From an uncultured Oscillospiraceae bacterium (GTDB lineage Bacteria > Bacillota > Clostridia > Oscillospirales > Oscillospiraceae): a stretch of 64,000 bases of DNA. The stretch covers positions 7,513-71,512 of the forward strand of contig CAJUPU010000013.1 in NCBI GenBank assembly GCA_910588495.1. Direction: 5' to 3'. This document shows positions 42,641-50,143 of the stretch, in pieces; position 1 is the first letter of the stretch; the number at the start of each line of letters is the position of its first letter. The notes beneath the pieces are model-generated. The model was not told the DNA's origin. It was given only the letters and a program-made list of their open reading frames with translations, and did not search any database. Made by a program: the position numbers and the translations under genes.

Positions 42641-43273
42641 TTATAACGCCTCTCCTCCCGCCGCACCCAGCAGCTCCCGGGCGTAGGGCAGCTTTAAGAT
42701 CTCATCGCACAGCGTGTGCCATTCGTCCAGCTTGTGGCCCCGCCGGGCGTAGTACAGGTTGACCAGCACCTCATAGTTCAGCGTCACCGTGCGCAGCTGG
42801 TCGTAGCTGGCGGGGAGCAGCTGGATCAGGTCGTACCAGTCCGCCTTGTCCTTGCCCTCCACGAAGCGGCGGCGCACCCCCTCCAGATAGCCCACGTACT
42901 GCGTGAACTGCGCCAGGGAGGCGGGGGTCAGGTGGTCGGTGGAGAAGTCCCCCACCTCCAAAGGCTTGGCGTGGAGCTTGTGCATGGTGGAGGTGGAGTT
43001 GGCCACGGTGCCCACCTTATAGGTATCGAACTCCTTCCACCAGTACAGGGGGGCGGTGATGTCCATGGACACCAGGATCTGCCGGAGGAACTTCCGGTGG
43101 TCGCTGCCCGCGGCGCACAGCCGCACCGCCAGGGCCAGGTCGTTCTCCCCCAGCACATAGGCCCCGGCCCCGTCATAGCCGCTGTCCATCCGCCCCCAGC
43201 TGTTCATGGGGTTGCGGGCCCCCCGGATGGCGTTTTCCAGATTCATGACGCTGACGCGCTCCACCTTCAGCAT
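42641..43273 (-). CDS. Conserved protein of unknown function, ThyX-like features possible
   Basis: The 210-residue soluble protein has a striking conserved core: SDHRKFLRQILVSMDITAPLYWWKEFDTYKVGTVANSTSTMHKLHAK. The HRKFLRQI segment and aromatic-rich YWWKEFDTYK recall phage and clostridial proteins related to flavin-dependent thymidylate synthase, but the canonical ThyX motif RHRxxSxNExSxR is not present. I therefore do not assign that activity. The ATG has AAGGAGGAG upstream. It lies downstream of the SH3b-protein gene with a hairpin between them and ends at a good terminator. Confidence 0.7.
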   Translation of the reverse strand: MLKVERVSVMNLENAIRGARNPMNSWGRMDSGYDGAGAYVLGENDLALAVRLCAAGSDHRKFLRQILVSMDITAPLYWWKEFDTYKVGTVANSTSTMHKLHAKPLEVGDFSTDHLTPASLAQFTQYVGYLEGVRRRFVEGKDKADWYDLIQLLPASYDQLRTVTLNYEVLVNLYYARRGHKLDEWHTLCDEILKLPYARELLGAAGGEAL

Positions 43274-43328
43274 AAAAGCTCCTCCTTACGGCAGGAGCGC
43301 CGCCCGCCGGGCGGCGCTCCTGGGACAT

Positions 43329-44441
43329 TCAGTTGCTCGAAATGTACTCGCCCTTGATATAGCCGGGCGTGGCGACGCCGCCCTGGCCGGAGAAGGTGAT
43401 CTGATACCAGCCGTTGCCCGCGTCGGCCACCACCTGGACGGTGTTGCCGTTGAGCAGGGTGGCGATCGGGGGATTGGACGTGCTGGGGTCGGCGCGCACG
43501 TTCAGGCCGCCGGACGCCCCCACGATGGTGCCGGACCGGCCCACGGTAGGCCCGCCGGTGGTGGGCGCCTGGGTGGACGGGGGCGGGGTGGCGGTGGTGC
43601 CGCTTCCGGCGATGGTGGAGATGTAATCGCCCATGATATAGCCCGTCAAGGTCTGCCCGCCGGAGCCCGTAAAGCTGATGTTATACCAGCCGTTCCCCGC
43701 CGAGGACAGCACGGAGATGGAATTACCGTTGAGCAGGGTGGCGATCGGGGGGTTGGACGTGCTGGGGTCGGGGCGCACCCGCAGCCCGCCGCTGGCGTTG
43801 ACGATGGTGGCCCGCTGGCCGCCGGTGGGAGGCGGGGTGGTGACGGGGGCGCTGGGAGGCACAGTGGGCTCCACCGGCGCGGAGGGCTGCTCCAGGTCGG
43901 GGCTGACCACGGGGTCGGAGGAGGGGATGGCCGGGGCGCTGGAGCCGGGAACGGGGCTGGGCGCGGCGGACACCGCCACCGGCGCGCTGGGCTTGCCGTC
44001 CTGATCCTTGTGGAGCTGGGGATAGATGAAGGTGAACACGATCACCAGCGCCGCCACGATGATCACCAGGGAGCACAGGAAGGTGATCAGCCGGGGCCAG
44101 TTCACCGGGGGCAGCTCGAAGCCGCCCTCCTTGGGGGCCAGCCGCTTGCCCCCCTTGGGCCGGGGGGCGTAGTACTCCTCCTCCGGCTCCTCGTCGAACG
44201 CGTCCTGTCCGTCGAACACGTAGGTGTCGTCCAGCTCCTCCCGGCTGTCCCGCCGGGGGGAGGGCTTGGCCGGAGGGGGCGTGGGTATGTAGCGGGAGCT
44301 GGATTTGGGATCGTCCCGCCCGGACGTGCGCCGGGGGTCATTGCGGGCCCCGCAGAAGGGACAGCGCCGGTAGGTGGCGCTGTAATCCTCGCCGCAGGCA
44401 TCGCAGTGGATCAGTGTATCGTGAGAAGGCTTGGCAGCCAT
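43329..44441 (-). CDS. Membrane protein with N-terminal zinc ribbon and two extracellular SH3b domains
   Basis: The 370 residues read in order as a zinc ribbon (CDACGEDYSATYRRCPFCG, residues 13-31), an acidic disordered stretch, one membrane segment (LITFLCSLVIIVAALVIVFTFIY, about 116-140), a Pro/Ser/Ala linker, and two bacterial SH3 domains. The SH3 copies are RATIVNASGGLRVRPDPSTSNPPIATLLNG and GTIVGASGGLNVRADPSTSNPPIATLLNG. The zinc ribbon would be cytosolic and the SH3b domains outside, where such domains bind peptidoglycan or wall polymers. The two SH3b copies are near identical, so recently duplicated. It has a good promoter of its own. Confidence 0.88.
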   Translation of the reverse strand: MAAKPSHDTLIHCDACGEDYSATYRRCPFCGARNDPRRTSGRDDPKSSSRYIPTPPPAKPSPRRDSREELDDTYVFDGQDAFDEEPEEEYYAPRPKGGKRLAPKEGGFELPPVNWPRLITFLCSLVIIVAALVIVFTFIYPQLHKDQDGKPSAPVAVSAAPSPVPGSSAPAIPSSDPVVSPDLEQPSAPVEPTVPPSAPVTTPPPTGGQRATIVNASGGLRVRPDPSTSNPPIATLLNGNSISVLSSAGNGWYNISFTGSGGQTLTGYIMGDYISTIAGSGTTATPPPSTQAPTTGGPTVGRSGTIVGASGGLNVRADPSTSNPPIATLLNGNTVQVVADAGNGWYQITFSGQGGVATPGYIKGEYISSN

Positions 44442-44492
44442 GATGGGATCCCTCCTTGACAGAACGGCTCGAAGCTTGTCATATGCCTTTTT

Positions 44493-44521
44493 ATTCTACA
44501 CGCTTTGCCCCCGTTCGTCAA
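44493..44521 (-). promoter_or_regulatory. Promoter of the SH3b-protein gene
   Basis: On the minus strand TTGACG, 17 bp, TAGAAT, 52 bp upstream of the ATG. Confidence 0.7.
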
Positions 44522-44556
44522 TCCTTTTTATGTCTCCTTCTCCCAACCTCCTCTGG

Positions 44557-44595
44557 AAAAAGATAGAAACGCGCCCCCGCTCCTGCGGGGGCGCG
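44557..44595 (-). terminator. Terminator of the small-protein pair
   Basis: GCGCCCCCGC/GCGGGGGCGC with loop, followed on the minus strand by TTTCTATCTTTTT. Confidence 0.8.
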
Positions 44596-44599
44596 CCGG

Positions 44600-44791
44600 T
44601 CAAAGCTCAGGGGAGTGGAACAGCTCCGGGTCCTGCCAGTCGTCCAGCTCGAACCCCGCTCTGGGGGGCGTGGACTGGGGCCCGGCCTGCATCCGCCCGG
44701 CCACCAGGCTGGACAGATCCTCGTAGGGGGGCTTGCGATACCGGGGATCTCGGGCCGCCAGCTCCCGCTCATCGGGCTTTTTGCGCTCCAT
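44600..44791 (-). CDS. Small hypothetical protein (63 aa)
   Basis: A charged soluble peptide beginning MERKKPDERELAARDPRYRK and ending DDWQDPELFHSPEL, with no signal peptide or known domain. The ATG has GGAGGAAACGCC before it, and a terminator follows directly, which supports a real gene. The acidic, aromatic C-terminus looks like a docking tail. No function proposed. Confidence 0.6.
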   Translation of the reverse strand: MERKKPDERELAARDPRYRKPPYEDLSSLVAGRMQAGPQSTPPRAGFELDDWQDPELFHSPEL

Positions 44792-44851
44792 GGCGTTTCC
44801 TCCTTGGAGGGGGAAGGCGGAGGGCATCGCCGCCCTCCGCCCGCCTCCGGC

Positions 44852-45007
44852 TCAGTAGCCCCGGCCGCCGCCCTTGTTCTCAGGGCCGTTGGAGTTCCTC
44901 TTGTTCGCGGGATCCTGCTCCTTCTTGTTCTGGCCGCTGGGCTGCTTCTTGTTCTGGGTGCTGGGCTGGTCCTTGTTTTCGGGACCATTGTAATTGCGGT
45001 TATCCAT
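44852..45007 (-). CDS. Small Asn/Lys/Gln-rich protein (51 aa), possibly spore-associated
   Basis: The peptide begins MDNRNYNGPENKDQPSTQNK and ends NSNGPENKGGGRGY; NGPENK occurs twice and QNKK-type units fill the middle. It is extremely hydrophilic, with no hydrophobic core, like small acid-soluble or coat-associated spore proteins. It matches no family I can name. The ribosome site AGGTGATGAT just before the ATG is of the kind often found for small sporulation genes. A hairpin lies after the stop. Confidence 0.6.
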   Translation of the reverse strand: MDNRNYNGPENKDQPSTQNKKQPSGQNKKEQDPANKRNSNGPENKGGGRGY

Positions 45008-45171
45008 GATCATCACCTCACGCAGGACAGTATGCCACCCTATCCCTGCGGTTATACGGAATGGAAAAATTTTTTAAAAAATAGTACCCATCCGTGATAC
45101 GCTGTGTTATAATATTTTTAGTCGTATCGGATCTGAGCCCGTCGATCTCAATCGAAAGGAAGGATGCTGTT

Positions 45172-45627
45172 ATGAAATGCCCGTATTGCGCACATTTAGA
45201 AAGCAAGGTGGTGGACTCCCGCCCTGCGGACGAGGGGAGCAGCATCCGCCGCCGCCGGGAATGCCTGGCCTGCCGGAAGCGGTTCACCACCTACGAGATC
45301 ATGGAGAGCCTGCCCCTGATGGTCATCAAGCGGGACGGGAACCGTCAGGCCTTCGACAAGAACAAGCTGCTGGGCAGTATGCTCAAAGCCTGCGAGAAGC
45401 GCTCGGTGTCCATGTCCACCCTGGAGCGGCTGGCGGGGGAGATCGAGCAGTCCCTGCAGAACGAGATGGAGCGGGAGGTCCCCAGCACCGAGATCGGCGA
45501 GCTGGTGATGGAGCGGCTGAAGGACGTGGACGAGGTGTCCTACGTCCGCTTCGCCTCGGTCTACCGCCAGTTCAAGGACATCAACACCTTCATGGCGGAG
45601 CTGACCAAGCTGCTGGAAGAAAAGTGA
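45172..45627 (+). CDS. nrdR: Ribonucleotide reductase regulator NrdR
   Basis: NrdR senses ATP/dATP and represses ribonucleotide reductase genes by binding NrdR boxes. The 151-residue protein has the zinc ribbon MKCPYCAHLESKVVDSRP with the second pair in RRRECLACRKRFTTYE, then the ATP-cone domain (VIKRDGNRQAFDKNKLLGSMLKACEKR). The ATG was chosen so that the zinc ribbon begins at residue 3, as in the family; an upstream in-frame start adds 26 residues without similarity. It is monocistronic with a TATAAT at 45108-45113. No nrd target genes are in the window. Confidence 0.95.
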   Translation: MKCPYCAHLESKVVDSRPADEGSSIRRRRECLACRKRFTTYEIMESLPLMVIKRDGNRQAFDKNKLLGSMLKACEKRSVSMSTLERLAGEIEQSLQNEMEREVPSTEIGELVMERLKDVDEVSYVRFASVYRQFKDINTFMAELTKLLEEK

Positions 45628-45631
45628 TACC

Positions 45632-45664
45632 GGCCCCGGCGCATCCGCGCCGGGGGCCTTTTTT
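45632..45664 (+). terminator. Terminator of nrdR
   Basis: GGCCCCGGCGC/GCGCCGGGGGCC stem with loop ATCC and TTTTTT. Confidence 0.9.
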
Positions 45665-45771
45665 CGTCGAGATCTAGCAGTCCGGGGCCCTTTGTGAAAG
45701 CCGCTCGGCGGGCAGAATGTGAACGGAGAGTGAATTTTTGCCGCTCGGCCCAAATTTTTTGAAATTAGGGG

Positions 45772-45800
45772 TTGATTTTTTCCGGAAAAGAGGGTATCAT
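45772..45800 (+). promoter_or_regulatory. Promoter of groESL
   Basis: TTGATT, 17 bp, TATCAT, a vegetative-type promoter ending 11 bp before the CIRCE element. Confidence 0.75.
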
Positions 45801-45811
45801 CATACGCGTGG

Positions 45812-45838
45812 TTAGCACTCAGGTAAATGGAGTGCTAA
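45812..45838. promoter_or_regulatory. CIRCE operator
   Basis: TTAGCACTC-N9-GAGTGCTAA, a perfect match to the HrcA-binding CIRCE consensus, directly at the transcription start of groESL. It predicts heat-shock control by HrcA, whose gene is not in this window. Confidence 0.98.
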
Positions 45839-45853
45839 CCCCACGGCGCGAAA

Positions 45854-45883
45854 CCGCCGTGAGCCGCGCGGATGGAGCGGAGC
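45854..45883 (+). repeat. Dispersed GC-rich repeat, copy 4 (groES leader)
   Basis: The right-hand part GCGCGGATGGAGCGGAGC is identical to copy 1, and the left part is close (CCGCCGTGAGC). It lies in the 170-nt leader between CIRCE and groES. The same leader ends in CGGCGAAGCGTGGATAC, which resembles the segments after groES and groEL. Confidence 0.75.
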
Positions 45884-46011
45884 GAACGCAACGGCCCAAG
45901 GCCCGCACAGCGGGGCCGGCCTTTGCCCGAGCTACAGCGAAGCCGCGGGCCGCGGACCGGCGAAGCGTGGATACAGTTGATACGTAAACTATAAATAAGG
46001 AGGCACTTATC

Positions 46012-46296
46012 ATGAATCTCAAACCCCTGTCCGACCGCGTGATCCTCAAGGCTCTGGAGGCCGAGGAAAAGACCAAGGGCGGCATCATCCTCACCGCCAA
46101 CGCCAAGGAGAAGCCCGAGATGGCGGAAGTGGTGGCGGTGGGCCCCGGCGGCACGGTGGACGGCAAGGAGGTCGTGATGACCGTGAAGGTGGGCGACAAG
46201 GTGCTCACCAGCAAGTATTCCGGCACCGAGGTCAAGGTGGACGGCGAGGAGTACACCATCGTCCGTCAGAACGACATCCTGGCCATCGTGGAGTAA
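46012..46296 (+). CDS. groES: Co-chaperonin GroES
   Basis: GroES is the heptameric lid of the GroEL chamber. The 94 residues are full length: MNLKPLSDRVILKALEAEEKTKGGIILTANAKEKPEMAEVVAVGPG with the mobile loop, and the C-terminal KYSGTEVKVDGEEYTIVRQNDILAI. The ATG follows AAGGAGG. It is regulated by CIRCE/HrcA and co-transcribed with groEL; the 91-bp spacer carries a dispersed-repeat copy. Confidence 0.97.
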   Translation: MNLKPLSDRVILKALEAEEKTKGGIILTANAKEKPEMAEVVAVGPGGTVDGKEVVMTVKVGDKVLTSKYSGTEVKVDGEEYTIVRQNDILAIVE

Positions 46297-46301
46297 GAAG
46301 C

Positions 46302-46348
46302 GCGGAGCCGTCGTGAGCAGCGCGCCGCGAACAGGCGAAGCGTGACAG
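46302..46348 (+). repeat. Dispersed GC-rich repeat, copy 5 (groES-groEL spacer)
   Basis: The first 23 bp (46302-46324) equal the first 23 bp of copy 1 exactly. The rest, GAACAGGCGAAGCGTGACAG (46329-46348), recurs with two changes after groEL (GAACAGGCGAGACGTGACAG, near 48032-48051). Confidence 0.85.
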
Positions 46349-46387
46349 CAATGTCAACACATCTCAACTATCTGGAGGTAATGCGAT

Positions 46388-48013
46388 ATGTCTAAGATCA
46401 TCTGCTATGGCGAGGAGGCCCGCCACGCCCTGGAGCGGGGCGTCAACCAGCTGGCCGACACCGTCAAGATCACCATGGGCCCCAAGGGCCGCAACGTGGT
46501 GCTGGACAAGAAGTTCGGCACCCCCCTGATCACCAACGACGGCGTGACCATCGCCAAGGAGATCGAGCTGGCCGACCCCTTTGAGAACATGGGCGCCCAG
46601 ATCGTGAAGGAGGTCTCCACCAAGACCAACGACGTGGCCGGCGACGGCACCACCACCGCCACCCTGCTGGCCCAGGCCATCATCCGCGAGGGCCTGAAGA
46701 ACCTGGCCGCCGGGGCCAACCCCATGGTCATGAAGAAGGGCATCTCCAAGGCCACCGACGCCGCCATCGAGGCCATCAAGGATCACTCCAAGCCGGTGTC
46801 CGGCACCTCCGACATCGCCCGGGTGGGCGCCATCTCCTCCTCCGACGAGGCCATCGGCACTCTGATTGCCGAGGCCATGGAGAAGGTCTCCCACGACGGC
46901 GTGATCACCGTGGAGGAGTCCAAGACCGCCGAGACCTACAGCGAAGTGGTGGAGGGCATGCAGCTGGACCGGGGCTACATCACCCCCTATATGGTCACCG
47001 ACACCGAGAAGATGGAGGCCGTGCTGGACGACGCCCTCATCCTGCTCACCGACAAGAAGATCTCCTCCATCCAGGACCTGCTGCCCATCCTGGAGCAGGT
47101 GGCCCAGTCCGGCCGCCGTCTGCTGATCGTGGCCGAGGACGTGGAGGGCGACGCGCTGTCCACTCTGCTGGTCAACAAGCTGCGCGGCACCCTGAACGTG
47201 TGCTGCATCAAGGCCCCCGGCTTCGGCGACCGCCGCAAGGAGATGCTGGAGGACATCGCTGTGCTCACTGGCGGCCAGGTCATCTCCTCCGACCTGGGCA
47301 TGGAGGTCAAGGAGGCCACCATGGACATGCTGGGCCGCGCCCGTCAGGTGAAGGTCCAGAAGGAGAACACCATCATCGTGGACGGCGAGGGCTCCTCCGA
47401 CGCCATCTCCGCCCGGGTGGGCCAGATCCGCAAGGCCATCGAGACCACCACCTCCGACTACGACAAGGAGAAGCTCCAGGAGCGCCTGGCCAAGCTGGCC
47501 GGCGGTGTGGCCATCATCCGCGTGGGCGCGGCCACCGAGGCCGAGATGAAGGAAAAGAAGCTGCGCATCGAGGACGCGCTGAACGCCACCCGCGCGGCGG
47601 TGGAAGAGGGCATCGTGGCCGGCGGCGGCGCCGCCTACGTGGACGCGATCCCCGCCGTGGAGAAGCTGGTGGACGGCCTGGAGGGCGATGAAAAGACCGG
47701 CGCCAACATCGTGGCCAAGGCCCTGGCCGAGCCCATGAAGCAGATCGCCGCCAACGCGGGCATCGACGGCTCCGTGGTGCTGGAGCGGGTGAAGTCCGCC
47801 GGCAAGACCGGCTACGGCTTCGACGCCTACAAGGAGGAGTACTGCGACATGATCGCCTCCGGCATCGTCGATCCCACCAAGGTGACCCGCTCCGCCCTGG
47901 AGAACGCCGCCTCCGTGGCCGCCGTGCTGCTGACCACCGAGTCCCTGGTGGCCGACAAGCCCGAGCCTCCCGCTCCCGCGGCGGCTCCCGCTCCCGACAT
48001 GGGCATGTATTGA
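46388..48013 (+). CDS. groEL: Chaperonin GroEL
   Basis: GroEL is the tetradecameric folding chamber. The 541 residues include GPKGRNVVLDKKFGTPLITNDGVTIAKEI, the ATP-site DGTTTATLLAQAI, ALNATRAAVEEGIVAGGGAAYV and GIDGSVVLERVKS. The usual Gly-Gly-Met-rich C-terminal tail is replaced by a Pro/Ala tail ending PAAAPAPDMGMY, as in a number of Clostridia. A ribosome site GGAGG precedes the ATG. It is the last gene of the CIRCE operon. Confidence 0.98.
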   Translation: MSKIICYGEEARHALERGVNQLADTVKITMGPKGRNVVLDKKFGTPLITNDGVTIAKEIELADPFENMGAQIVKEVSTKTNDVAGDGTTTATLLAQAIIREGLKNLAAGANPMVMKKGISKATDAAIEAIKDHSKPVSGTSDIARVGAISSSDEAIGTLIAEAMEKVSHDGVITVEESKTAETYSEVVEGMQLDRGYITPYMVTDTEKMEAVLDDALILLTDKKISSIQDLLPILEQVAQSGRRLLIVAEDVEGDALSTLLVNKLRGTLNVCCIKAPGFGDRRKEMLEDIAVLTGGQVISSDLGMEVKEATMDMLGRARQVKVQKENTIIVDGEGSSDAISARVGQIRKAIETTTSDYDKEKLQERLAKLAGGVAIIRVGAATEAEMKEKKLRIEDALNATRAAVEEGIVAGGGAAYVDAIPAVEKLVDGLEGDEKTGANIVAKALAEPMKQIAANAGIDGSVVLERVKSAGKTGYGFDAYKEEYCDMIASGIVDPTKVTRSALENAASVAAVLLTTESLVADKPEPPAPAAAPAPDMGMY

Positions 48014-48052
48014 GAAGCGTCCCAGCCGTTTCGAACAGGCGAGACGTGACAG
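48012..48052 (+). repeat. Dispersed GC-rich repeat, degenerate copy 6 (after groEL)
   Basis: This stretch aligns with the spacer after groES: GAAGCG...AGCCGT...GAACAGGCGA.ACGTGACAG. It begins immediately at the groEL stop codon. Confidence 0.6.
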
Positions 48053-48053
48053 T

Positions 48054-48092
48054 AAAAAAAGGTCCCCAGGCTTACCGGCCTGGGGGCCTTTT
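48054..48092. terminator. Bidirectional terminator between groEL and the DUF2971 gene
   Basis: GGTCCCCAGGC/GCCTGGGGGCC stem flanked by an A-run and TTTT. Confidence 0.88.
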
Positions 48093-48099
48093 GCGATGT

Positions 48100-48936
48100 T
48101 CATCCCGACAGCCCCCGCAGGGGGCAGTCGGACAGGGACACCCGGTCCACCAGGCCGCCCAGAGCGTTGTCCCGGAGGTAGTCCTGGAAGATGGCCGCGG
48201 ACTGGGTGGAGTCCGGCCCGATGATGATCTCGGCCACCAGGTCCTCCAGCCCCACCCCCGCCTCCCGGCACATGGCCTTCAGGTCCAGGGGGTAGTATTT
48301 CTTGATCCGCTCCCGGGTGACGTGATAGCAGGGCCGCACGTCGAACTCCGCCTTCTCGAAGGGGGACACCACCAGCCGCATCTCGTACTCCGAGGAGAAG
48401 GAGGGGTGCTTGTAGGACACCGAGCAGGCCCACGCCTCCCGGACGGCCCGCTTCACCGCCGGATCCTCCGGGGAGATCGGCCCGCCCCGCCGGGCCAGGG
48501 CGCAGAACTCCTCCACCATGGGGTGGTCCGCCATGTCGTCCCGGTAGAACACCAGCTGGAGGGACAGCGCCCCCCGGGCCATCCGCTCCAGATAGTCCCG
48601 GTGCAGGGCGATGCACACCCCCCGGCCCCGGTTGCCGTACCGCTCCCACTGGGCGGCGTCGTCCCGGTGGAAAGAGAAGCAGGCGGCGAAGGCGGAATAC
48701 TCCTTTTTCAGCTCCTCCCGGAACAGGGCCTGGAGCCGCCGGGCCTGTTCCCCGTTCCCCTCCCCCTCCAGCCGGTCCACGGCGGCGGCGCACAGCCGGT
48801 TCATAAAGTGCTTCATCTCCGCCGAGTCGTTCATCCGCAGTACGTTGTTCACCCGGAGCTGGGCGCAGCGCAGGATGCCGTCCAGAGCCTGGAAATCGGT
48901 GTAGTGATATAGGATCCTTCGGCGCAGATGGTCCAT
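48100..48936 (-). CDS. DUF2971 domain protein, last gene of the SWIM-MoxR-VWA operon
   Basis: A 278-residue soluble protein. The N-terminus RILYHYTDFQALDGILRCAQLRVNNVLRMNDSAEMKH is the DUF2971 signature; the middle has ACFSFHRDDAAQWERYGNRGRGVCIALHRDYL, and VSYKHPSFSSEYEMRL follows. DUF2971 folds resemble ADP-ribosyltransferase-like proteins in the literature on Abi systems, and such genes often sit in defence or conflict loci, but the enzymatic activity is not demonstrated. It starts 20 bp after the VWA gene, with GGAGG upstream, so it is co-transcribed. Confidence 0.85.
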   Translation of the reverse strand: MDHLRRRILYHYTDFQALDGILRCAQLRVNNVLRMNDSAEMKHFMNRLCAAAVDRLEGEGNGEQARRLQALFREELKKEYSAFAACFSFHRDDAAQWERYGNRGRGVCIALHRDYLERMARGALSLQLVFYRDDMADHPMVEEFCALARRGGPISPEDPAVKRAVREAWACSVSYKHPSFSSEYEMRLVVSPFEKAEFDVRPCYHVTRERIKKYYPLDLKAMCREAGVGLEDLVAEIIIGPDSTQSAAIFQDYLRDNALGGLVDRVSLSDCPLRGLSG

Positions 48937-48956
48937 GCTGCCCTCCTTTCTCCCGC

Positions 48957-50132
48957 TCAACTGTTTTTCTCCTTCATCAGCCCCTCCAGGCTCTGCCCCT
49001 TCAGGCACCGCTCCAGCAGCTCGGGCAGACGCTCCGGCGCGCAGGCGAAGCAGGGGATGCCCATGGCCGCGATCCGCCGGGCGGTCTCCGGGTCGTAGAA
49101 GGGCTTTCCCCCATCGGCGATGGCCAGCAGCACCACCACCCTTGCCCCCGACTCCTTCAGCTCCTCCACCCGGCGCAGCAGCGCCGCCCGGTTGCCCCCC
49201 TCGTACAGGTCGGAGATCAGGAAGAACAGGGTCTTGGCCGGAGCCTCGACCAGCCCCTGGCAGTAGGCGACGGACTTGGCGATGTCGGTGCCGCCCCCCA
49301 TCTGGAAGCCGAACAGCAGGTCCACCGGGTCGGCGCACAGAGGGGTCAGGTCCATGATCTGGGTGTCGAAGGTCACCACGCTGGTCTTGACTGCGGACAT
49401 GGACGCCAGCACGCAGGCCATCACCGACGAGTAGAGGATGGACTGGCCCATGGAGCCGCTCTGGTCGATGTCCAGGATGATGTGCCAGCGGTTCACCTTG
49501 CTGGACCGGTCGAAGAACCACACCCGTTCGGGGACGATCGTTTTCAACTCCGCGTTATAATTTTTCAGGTTCCGCCGTATTGTATAGGGAAAGTCCAGGG
49601 CGGACGCCGATGGGAGGGGAGAGTGGGCCCGGCGGTCCAGCGCCGCCGTCACCGCCCGGCGCACGTCGTGCTCCAGCAGCTTGTTCAGCTGCTCCACGAT
49701 CCTGCGGATGTACGCCCGGGCGGCCTGCTTAGACTTTTTCGGGATCTGGTCCTTGAGCATCAGCAGGGTGGAGGCCATGTTCAGGTCCGGCTCCAGCCCC
49801 TCCAGCAGCTCGGGCTCCAGCAGCAGCTGCTTGAGGCCCTTGCGCTCGATGGCGTCGTTCTGCACCACCGCCACCATCTCCGGGTCGAAGAGGGTACGCA
49901 GGTCCCCCAGCCACTTGGAGACCGCCGGGGAGGACGGCCCCCTCCCCGCCCCGCCGCTGGGGCCGGGGCCGCCGCCGAAGCCCTCGCCGGGGCCGCCGTA
50001 GATCGCTCCCAAGGCGGCGTCCATCAGCAGCTCCTCCTGGGACAGCCCGCCGCCTCCCATGCTCTGGAAGGACTTCTGCGTCTCACTGCCCAGGATCAGC
50101 CGCCAGCGGGAAGATCGTTCGGTCCGCGCCAC
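48957..50132 (-). CDS. VWA (von Willebrand A, CoxE-like) domain protein
   Basis: A 391-residue protein. A Gly-rich region and a helical region (about 60-190) precede the VWA domain (about 200-391). The MIDAS motif is intact: DIDQSGSMGQS (DxSxS), then GGGTDIAKSV and FLISDLYEGG. It belongs to the VWA proteins that partner MoxR AAA ATPases; the ATPase typically remodels or loads a target with the VWA protein as adaptor. The start is GTG preceded by GGTGGAG, 11 bp after the DUF5682 stop. Confidence 0.87.
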   Translation of the reverse strand: MARTERSSRWRLILGSETQKSFQSMGGGGLSQEELLMDAALGAIYGGPGEGFGGGPGPSGGAGRGPSSPAVSKWLGDLRTLFDPEMVAVVQNDAIERKGLKQLLLEPELLEGLEPDLNMASTLLMLKDQIPKKSKQAARAYIRRIVEQLNKLLEHDVRRAVTAALDRRAHSPLPSASALDFPYTIRRNLKNYNAELKTIVPERVWFFDRSSKVNRWHIILDIDQSGSMGQSILYSSVMACVLASMSAVKTSVVTFDTQIMDLTPLCADPVDLLFGFQMGGGTDIAKSVAYCQGLVEAPAKTLFFLISDLYEGGNRAALLRRVEELKESGARVVVLLAIADGGKPFYDPETARRIAAMGIPCFACAPERLPELLERCLKGQSLEGLMKEKNS

Positions 50133-50143
50133 AGCTCCACCCC

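Noticed and set aside
42641..43273. Annotation as flavin-dependent thymidylate synthase (thyX)
   Set aside because: The canonical RHRxxSxNExSxR motif is missing; only vague resemblance of the aromatic core, so left as unknown.
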